This document shows, one piece after another, positions 59,307-64,000 of a DNA stretch of 64,000 nt. Made by a program: the position numbers and the translations under genes. The notes below the pieces were generated by a model. It saw nothing but the letters and a program-made list of their open reading frames with translations. It searched no databases and had not been told where the DNA came from. How positions within the stretch are numbered: the first letter of the stretch is position 1; every line of letters starts with the position of its first letter. Source of the stretch: Fertoeibacter niger (GTDB lineage: Bacteria; Pseudomonadota; Alphaproteobacteria; Rhodobacterales; Rhodobacteraceae); contig NZ_WHUT02000015.1 of NCBI RefSeq assembly GCF_009380135.2, positions 1-64,000 on the forward strand, written 5' to 3'.

Positions 59307-60155
59307 ATGCGATTCCTGAGCTATGAAGTTGACGGCACAGTCGGCCTGGCGATCGAGAAATCGGGGCAGTTTCTGGGTCTGCTGTCTTGCCATGCGGGCT
59401 TTCCCGGCACGCTGGACGAGATCATCATGCAGGGCACACTGCAGATAGCCGCCGACGCCCTGGCAAATGGCAGCCCGGTGGATCCCGCAACGGTTGCGTT
59501 TCGCCCGCCGCTCACCCGCCCGGGAAAGGTTCTTTGCGTGGGTCTGAACTACGCCGATCACGTATCGGAAAGCAAAATGGAAACCCCGTCATTTCCAACG
59601 ATCTTCGCGCGGTTCCCCGGCGGCTTCGTTGCACATGGCGCGCCATTGATCTGCCCCGCTGTGTCGACGCAATTCGACTATGAGGGAGAACTCGTCGCCG
59701 TCATCGGCAAGGCGGGCCGAGAGATTGCAGAAGCCGACGCGCTGGATCATGTCTGCGGCTATTCAGTCTTCAATGACGGCTCTGTCCGCGACTTTCAGCT
59801 GCGAACCACGCAATGGACGGTCGGCAAGAACTTTGACGGAACCGGCGGCTTTGGCCCCTACTTCGTCACTTCGGATGAATTGCCGGAAGGCGCTACGGGA
59901 CTTGGCATCCAGACCCGCCTCAACGGCGCGGTCGTGCAGGATGCCAACACAGACGACATGATCTTCAGCGTTCGGAAACTGGTCTCGCTCCTCAGCATCG
60001 GAATGCGGCTCGAACCGGGGGATATCATCGTCACCGGCACGCCCTCGGGCGTTGGCGCTGCGCGCAAGCCGCAGCTGTTCATGGCGCCGGGCGATGTCTG
60101 CGAAGTGAGCATCGACAAGATCGGAACACTGCGCAACCCGGTTGTCGCACAATAG
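59307..60155 (+). CDS. Fumarylacetoacetate hydrolase family protein
   Basis: A 282-residue FAH-fold protein: LCVGLNYADHVSESKMETPSFPTIFARFPGGFVAHGAPLICP, then metal-binding FDYEGELVAVIGKAGREI, and GDIIVTGTPSGVGAARKP, with GTLRNPVV near the end. Relatives hydrolyse or decarboxylate acylpyruvates and ring-opened intermediates, including 2-hydroxy-dienoates. GGAGGACGG precedes the ATG. It heads the operon FAH, dioxygenase, BKACE, TIM barrel, and logically acts after the ring cleavage by the next gene's product. It shares the FAH motifs with the protein at 16221 but differs clearly at the N-terminus. Confidence 0.88.
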   Translation: MRFLSYEVDGTVGLAIEKSGQFLGLLSCHAGFPGTLDEIIMQGTLQIAADALANGSPVDPATVAFRPPLTRPGKVLCVGLNYADHVSESKMETPSFPTIFARFPGGFVAHGAPLICPAVSTQFDYEGELVAVIGKAGREIAEADALDHVCGYSVFNDGSVRDFQLRTTQWTVGKNFDGTGGFGPYFVTSDELPEGATGLGIQTRLNGAVVQDANTDDMIFSVRKLVSLLSIGMRLEPGDIIVTGTPSGVGAARKPQLFMAPGDVCEVSIDKIGTLRNPVVAQ

Positions 60156-60225
60156 CTAAGCTGCAATCTGTCGGTGCCCGTCGCACGGCTCCGATCACAT
60201 CGGCCACGCATGGACGGAGGAACAC

Positions 60226-61113
60226 ATGCCCAAGGTCTTCAAACTCAGCCACATCGGACTAGGCACATCCGATTTTTCCAAGGCGCACGACTATTACGTT
60301 GAAAAGGTCGGCCTGACCGAGGTCGAGCGGGACGACACGGGTGCAGCCTACCTGAGTGTGGGCATGGCGCATCACGATGTGGTCTTGCACCCGACCTCGG
60401 GTGACGGAAACTTCGTCAATATCGGATACCAGTTGAACGCCGGAACCGATCTGGCGGAGTTTGCCGGAATGATGCGCGATGCAGGCACCAAGGCAGAGCG
60501 GAAGTCCGACGCTCAGCCGGGAGTTGCAGACCTTGTCGAAGTCGAGGCGCCGGGAAGCCAAATCCTTCAGTTCTACGGTGCAATCGAGAACCCCGTTCCC
60601 GGTTTCTCCCGCAGAGGCATTGCTCCGCTGCGATTGGGCCATATTGCGACGATCACACCTGATGCAGAGCGGCTGATTGCCTTTTATCGCGACGTTCTCG
60701 GCTTTGCGGTGACCGACTGGATCGGCGACGTGGCGACATTCATGACCTGCAATCATGAGCATCACGTCATCAACATCCTGAACGCGCCGGTGACGAAGAT
60801 TCATCACATTGCGTTTCAGCTGCACGAAAATGCCGAACACCCGCGCTGTGCCGATTTTCTGCGCGCGTCCGGAATTCAGACCGAATGGGGCCCGTCGCGC
60901 CATACAGCCGGGCACAATCTTGCGGCCTATCATTACGATCCTGACAGCCATCTGATCGAACTCTACACCGACATGGACATCTACCTGCCGGAGTTGCATC
61001 AGTTCGAACCCCGGCCCTGGCATGAGGAGCTTCCGATGACGCCCAGACGCTGGGCGCTGGAGCAGTTGAGCGCCTGGGATGTGAAATTCCAGTTCGACCT
61101 TGCCAAAGGCTGA
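60226..61113 (+). CDS. Two-domain VOC protein, extradiol-dioxygenase-like
   Basis: A 295-residue protein made of two vicinal-oxygen-chelate domains (about 1-130 and 135-275), like type I extradiol dioxygenases such as BphC. The second domain carries probable iron ligands: His in RLGHIATITPD, His in KIHHIAFQLHE and Glu in SHLIELYTDMD, with HTAGHNLAAYHYDPDSHLIELYTD being close to the BphC pattern. It should cleave a catechol-type ring next to the hydroxyls. GGAGGAAC lies before the ATG. Its partner genes (FAH, BKACE) suit further breakdown of the opened ring. The exact catechol is unknown. Confidence 0.82.
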   Translation: MPKVFKLSHIGLGTSDFSKAHDYYVEKVGLTEVERDDTGAAYLSVGMAHHDVVLHPTSGDGNFVNIGYQLNAGTDLAEFAGMMRDAGTKAERKSDAQPGVADLVEVEAPGSQILQFYGAIENPVPGFSRRGIAPLRLGHIATITPDAERLIAFYRDVLGFAVTDWIGDVATFMTCNHEHHVINILNAPVTKIHHIAFQLHENAEHPRCADFLRASGIQTEWGPSRHTAGHNLAAYHYDPDSHLIELYTDMDIYLPELHQFEPRPWHEELPMTPRRWALEQLSAWDVKFQFDLAKG

Positions 61114-61130
61114 TTTGGGAGATCCCGCGC

Positions 61131-62069
61131 ATGGCACAAAAATCCAGTAAAGTCATCATCACCTGTGCAATCACAGGTGGAATTCACACCCCAACAATGT
61201 CGGATGCACTGCCGATCACCCCCGACGACATTGCAAAGCAATCCGTCGAGGCGGCAGAGGCGGGTGCGTCCATCATCCACCTTCACGCCCGTGATCCAAG
61301 GGATGGCCGCCCGTCCCCGGACCCGAAGGTGTTCATGGAGTTTCTTCCCCGGATAAAACAGGCAAGCGACGCCGTGCTGAACATCACGACGGGCGGTGGC
61401 CTGAACATGACCCTTGAAGACAGGCTTGCCGCGCCTCTCGCCGCCAAGCCCGAGATGTGCTCGCTCAATATGGGGTCGATGAACTTCGGAATATTCCCGC
61501 TGGCCGATCGCTATTCGGCCTGGAAACACGACTGGGAAGAACCCTACCTGCGTGGCACCGACAACTTCATATTCAGGAACACGTTCCGTGACATCGAGAA
61601 CATCCTCAAGGCGTTGGGGCAAGAGCACGGAACCCGGTTCGAGCACGAGTGCTATGACATTGGCCATCTCTACAATCTGGCCCATTTCGTTGACCGTGGC
61701 TTGGTTGAACCTCCGTTTTTCGTGCAGATGATTTTCGGGATCCTTGGTGGTGTCGGCGCGGATCTGGAAAATCTGATGTTCATGAAGCGCACGGCCGACA
61801 AGCTGTTCGGCGATGATTATCGCTGGTCGGTTCTGGCCGCCGGGCGAAACCAGATGCCGTTTGCCACACAATCGGCGCTGTTGGGCGGGTCTGTGCGCGT
61901 CGGGTTGGAGGATTCGCTATACATCGGACGCGGCCAGATCGCCCAAAGCAATGCCGAGCAGGTGAGAAAGATTCGTGTCATTCTGGAAGAGCTTGGCCAT
62001 GAGATCGCGACGCCAGCCGAGGCGCGGGCCATGCTGGCGCTGAAAGGAAGCGATCTGGTGGGCTTCTGA
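61131..62069 (+). CDS. Beta-keto acid cleavage enzyme (BKACE / Kce family)
   Basis: A 312-residue TIM-barrel enzyme of the BKACE (DUF849) family, whose prototype Kce cleaves 3-keto-5-aminohexanoate with acetyl-CoA. VIITCAITGGIHTP opens the barrel; the zinc-binding pair His50/His52 is in IIHLHARDP; the later block GGSVRVGLEDSLYIGRGQIA holds the third ligand (Glu260). PEMCSLNMGSMNFG is also typical. The family reacts beta-keto acids with acetyl-CoA to form acetoacetate and a new CoA ester, so a beta-keto acid is probably made in this pathway. It is 17 bases after the dioxygenase gene. Confidence 0.87.
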   Translation: MAQKSSKVIITCAITGGIHTPTMSDALPITPDDIAKQSVEAAEAGASIIHLHARDPRDGRPSPDPKVFMEFLPRIKQASDAVLNITTGGGLNMTLEDRLAAPLAAKPEMCSLNMGSMNFGIFPLADRYSAWKHDWEEPYLRGTDNFIFRNTFRDIENILKALGQEHGTRFEHECYDIGHLYNLAHFVDRGLVEPPFFVQMIFGILGGVGADLENLMFMKRTADKLFGDDYRWSVLAAGRNQMPFATQSALLGGSVRVGLEDSLYIGRGQIAQSNAEQVRKIRVILEELGHEIATPAEARAMLALKGSDLVGF

Positions 62070-62170
62070 AACATCAGATGGAAGCTTCGTCCATTCACCA
62101 ACCCAAGGCACGATGACGCGGCTGTATGCTGCCGTCATGGCGCAATGTCATGTTCTGGGAGAATTCTGAA

Positions 62171-63028
62171 ATGTCTGAAAAGCGACGGTTTCACCTGGGC
62201 CAACTGACGGCGCTGTCCATGGCGCCTTCGGCGCTGATCCCGATGGCTGCCGATGCCGGTTATGATGCGGTGGGTATCCGGTTGGCACCGTCCACGCCCG
62301 GGGGAACGTTTTATACGCTTCCGCCAGGCTCTGCGGCCCTGAGGGAGGTCAGGCAAATCATTGCCGCGACGGGAACGACTGTTCATGAGATCGAATGTAT
62401 TCTTATCGACGAGGCCTTCGATGTGCAGGGGTTATCATCCATCATCGAGGCGGCCGGTGAACTGGGTGCCCGTTCGCTCCTCATAACCTGCATCGATGGT
62501 GATCATTCGAGGGTTGTCGATTCTCTTTGCAGTCTGTGCGAGGTGATTGCCCCCTACAGATTGACCGCCGATCTGGAGTTTGTCCCCACCAGAGGAGTCG
62601 CCAATGCACGGGACGCGCTCAAGATCGTCCGTGCGACCGGGATGGCAAACGCAGGTATCCTCATCGATGCCATCCACGTCGCCCGCACCGACAGTCCGCT
62701 TGAGGATATCGGTGCAATCCCGCATGCGATGATCAACTATTGGCAGATCTGCGATGCTCCGGCAGAAATGCCCGCCACGCCGGAGGGCATTCTTTACGCC
62801 GGCCGGAACGAACGACTGCTGCCGGGCGAGGGGGCCCTGGATCTGGTGGGCCTGGCGAGTCTGATGCCGCAGGCCGCGGCCGTCTCGGTGGAGATCCCGA
62901 CAATAACCCGCGCCCATGTGGACAAGAAGGACTGGGTAAGGATCGCGCTTGATCGCAGCAAGGCCCTCTTGGCCAGGCTGGACGCAGACGCGGAGGCAAG
63001 GATCCCGTCGGATTGCGGCCGCTCCTGA
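62171..63028 (+). CDS. Sugar phosphate isomerase/epimerase-like TIM-barrel protein
   Basis: A 285-residue TIM-barrel protein related to the one at 49740. Likely metal ligands lie in TADLEFVPTRG (Glu), GILIDAIHVARTD (Asp, His) and AVSVEIPT (Glu). The shared block ERLLPGEGALDLVGLA matches the partner's HRLLPGEGGLPVVDLL. GGGAGAATT precedes the ATG. It is the last gene of the operon; its stop lies directly beside an IS3-type end (63030), so its final few residues (RIPSDCGRS) may have been changed by the insertion. Possible roles are isomerase, epimerase or dehydratase on a ring-derived hydroxy acid. Confidence 0.8.
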   Translation: MSEKRRFHLGQLTALSMAPSALIPMAADAGYDAVGIRLAPSTPGGTFYTLPPGSAALREVRQIIAATGTTVHEIECILIDEAFDVQGLSSIIEAAGELGARSLLITCIDGDHSRVVDSLCSLCEVIAPYRLTADLEFVPTRGVANARDALKIVRATGMANAGILIDAIHVARTDSPLEDIGAIPHAMINYWQICDAPAEMPATPEGILYAGRNERLLPGEGALDLVGLASLMPQAAAVSVEIPTITRAHVDKKDWVRIALDRSKALLARLDADAEARIPSDCGRS

Positions 63029-63029
63029 C

Positions 63030-63293
63030 TGAACCGCTCCGGGTTTGCCGGAGGCTGATTGACGTTAGTTTCGCGGCCATGGGTTCAGTTTCCAGCGTTT
63101 CGTAGTAGTTGGCTTCGGCTTCTGCGGGCGGGATGTTCCCGAAAGGCTCAAGCAGACGGCGTTTGTTGAACCGGTCCACCCATTCCAGCGTTGCGTATTC
63201 GAAGGCCCCGAAGCTGCGCCAGAGGCCGCGACGATGGATCACCTCAGCCTTGAACAACCCGTTGATCGTCTCGGCAAGCGCGTTGTCATTCCA
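63030..63293 (-). mobile_element. IS3-family element end with transposase C-terminal remnant
   Basis: Read on the minus strand, NDNALAETINGLFKAEVIHRRGLWRSFGAFEYATLEWVDRFNKRRLLEPFGNIPPAEAEANYYETLE is the end of an IS3-family DDE transposase (last part of the rve core). The sequence beginning TGAACCGCTCCGGGTTTGCC at 63030 looks like the element's terminal inverted repeat. The rest of the transposase and the other end are absent, because similarity stops at about 63293 and phage-type sequence follows. It is a deleted, inactive copy. Confidence 0.75.
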
Positions 63294-63302
63294 ACCTTCG
63301 CG

Positions 63303-63730
63303 CCGCCAGCCTCGTCTGGACAAAGGCGCTCGACATCCTGCACGCCTTCGACGGCGGCGTGCTGATCCGCGGCAAGGATGGCCTTTGGCTCGCCATCCCC
63401 CTGCCCGCCGCGGGCATCACCGGTCTCGGCCGCCAGCGCATCACCCCCTGGCGCTGGGAACAACGCACCGGCATGCGTCTGCGGTTTGTCTATCGCCGCA
63501 ATGGGCCCAGTTTGCTGGTTGTCGATGATGTGCCGCTCAACAGCCGGGGGCTCGCCGCAGCCAAGGGCGGGCGTCGGCGCCGAGATGGCATCCTTACCGG
63601 CGCGCAGACGGTGCCGGAGTTCCTACGACTGCGGCAAGTGAAGATGCCGAAGAAGCTGGACCTCGATCGGCTGGCGCGGGAGGCGACGGCGCGGCTGCCG
63701 GGGGCGATCTTGGGGGCGTGGAAGGGGTGA
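63303..63730 (+). pseudogene. 5'-truncated phage-type gene (resembles DUF6441 proteins)
   Basis: An open frame from about 63303 to the stop at 63730 encodes ASLVWTKALDILHAFDGGVLIRGKDGLWLAIPLPAAGITGLGRQRITPWRWEQRTGMRLRFVYRRNGPSLLVVDDVPLNSRGLAAAKGG and a C-terminus ending LDLDRLAREATARLPGAILGAWKG. From memory this resembles DUF6441-type proteins of alphaproteobacterial phages and gene-transfer-like prophages; a database search is needed to confirm. The N-terminal part is missing because it joins the IS3 remnant directly. Probably a prophage leftover, not functional. Confidence 0.55.
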
Positions 63731-63741
63731 CGGCTTGATTT

Positions 63742-63758
63742 GGACCATATGATAGTCC
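63742..63758. promoter_or_regulatory. Palindrome ahead of the antitoxin gene
   Basis: GGAC-N9-GTCC (63742-63758), with AT-rich CATATGATA between the arms, lies 27 bases before the antitoxin ATG. Phd-type antitoxins repress their own operon through such short palindromes, so this is the likely operator overlapping the promoter. Confidence 0.5.
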
Positions 63759-63785
63759 ATATTATGCCCATCACGGGAGGCCACC

Positions 63786-64000
63786 ATGCAGATTTCCATC
63801 ACCGAGGCCAAGGGCCATCTGACCGAACTCGTGCGCCGCGCCGAGGCGGGAGATGAAGTTGTGCTGACACGGCATGGCAAAGCTGCCGTCAGGCTGGTTC
63901 CCGTCGTCCCTGCGGTGACACGCGATCGCCGCCGCGCGGTCATGGAAGCTGCCCAGCGCAGCGCCATGGCGAAGATCATGGCTGGGGCGAGTGCCGCCCG
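63786..64000 (+). CDS. Type II toxin-antitoxin antitoxin, Phd/YefM family (3' end outside window)
   Basis: The first 71 codons are visible: MQISITEAKGHLTELVRRAEAGDEVVLTRHGKAAVRLVPV is the standard Phd/YefM DNA-binding fold, followed by a basic helical stretch (TRDRRRAVMEAAQRSAMAKIMAG) that would wrap around the toxin. GGGAGG precedes the ATG. The gene continues past the window; a PIN-domain (VapC-like) or RelE/Doc-type toxin gene is expected just after it. It sits beside the IS/prophage scar, a common place for such modules. Confidence 0.85.
   Translation, partial: MQISITEAKGHLTELVRRAEAGDEVVLTRHGKAAVRLVPVVPAVTRDRRRAVMEAAQRSAMAKIMAGASAA

Overview
The window is GC-rich DNA with tightly packed genes, many joined by ATGA stop/start overlaps. 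It looks like a chromosomal or large-plasmid accessory region of an alphaproteobacterium, most likely of the Rhodobacter/Paracoccus group (Rhodobacterales). This comes from gene content and style: Liv-type importers, a PssD/PssE-like glycosyltransferase pair, RTX proteins and catabolic clusters. No rRNA, tRNA or CRISPR array was found.

Region 1 (1-6.6 kb): a minus-strand operon runs from a short-chain dehydrogenase into a branched-chain-amino-acid-type ABC importer (LivK, G, F, H and the start of LivM). It is divergent from a XylR/DmpR-like regulator whose ATPase domain has lost its key motifs. Region 2 (6.8-19.1 kb): a catabolic cluster with an APC permease, glutamine-synthetase-like ligase, TetR and GntR regulators, an SRPBCC-alpha/beta hydrolase fusion, an acyl-CoA-dehydrogenase-fold flavoprotein, a NicX-like ring-cleavage dioxygenase, two flavin-reductase-domain proteins, a true-type nitrilase, a fumarylacetoacetate hydrolase (FAH) family protein and a gentisate-dioxygenase-like bicupin. 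Together these suggest breakdown of a nitrogen-containing aromatic compound.

Region 3 (19.5-35.7 kb): an exopolysaccharide locus with sugar transferase, Wzc-like protein lacking kinase motifs, five glycosyltransferase genes, Wzy, acyltransferase, FrhB-like protein, Wzx, pyruvyl transferase and a divergent Wza-like exporter, plus an RTX protein at the distal end. Region 4 (35.7-39.6 kb): a LuxR-type response regulator, a small periplasmic molybdopterin-domain-like protein and a hybrid histidine kinase.

Region 5 (39.7-46.9 kb): a decayed ABC ATPase fragment, an SRPBCC protein plus secreted hydrolase, a TetR regulator with matching palindromes at both promoters, and a periplasmic PaoABC-like molybdenum aldehyde oxidoreductase. 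Region 6 (47.5-63.0 kb) reads as less GC-rich. It holds a coherent but unfamiliar catabolic set: FMN reductase, NTF2-like protein, hydrolase, two related TIM-barrel proteins, an iron-type ABC importer, a quinate/shikimate-dehydrogenase-like enzyme, a second FAH protein, a two-domain extradiol-type dioxygenase and a beta-keto-acid cleavage enzyme, with GntR and LysR regulators. It is the best candidate for an undescribed pathway. Region 7 (63.0-64.0 kb) is a mobile-element scar: an IS3 transposase end fused to a truncated phage-type gene, then a Phd-type antitoxin running off the window.
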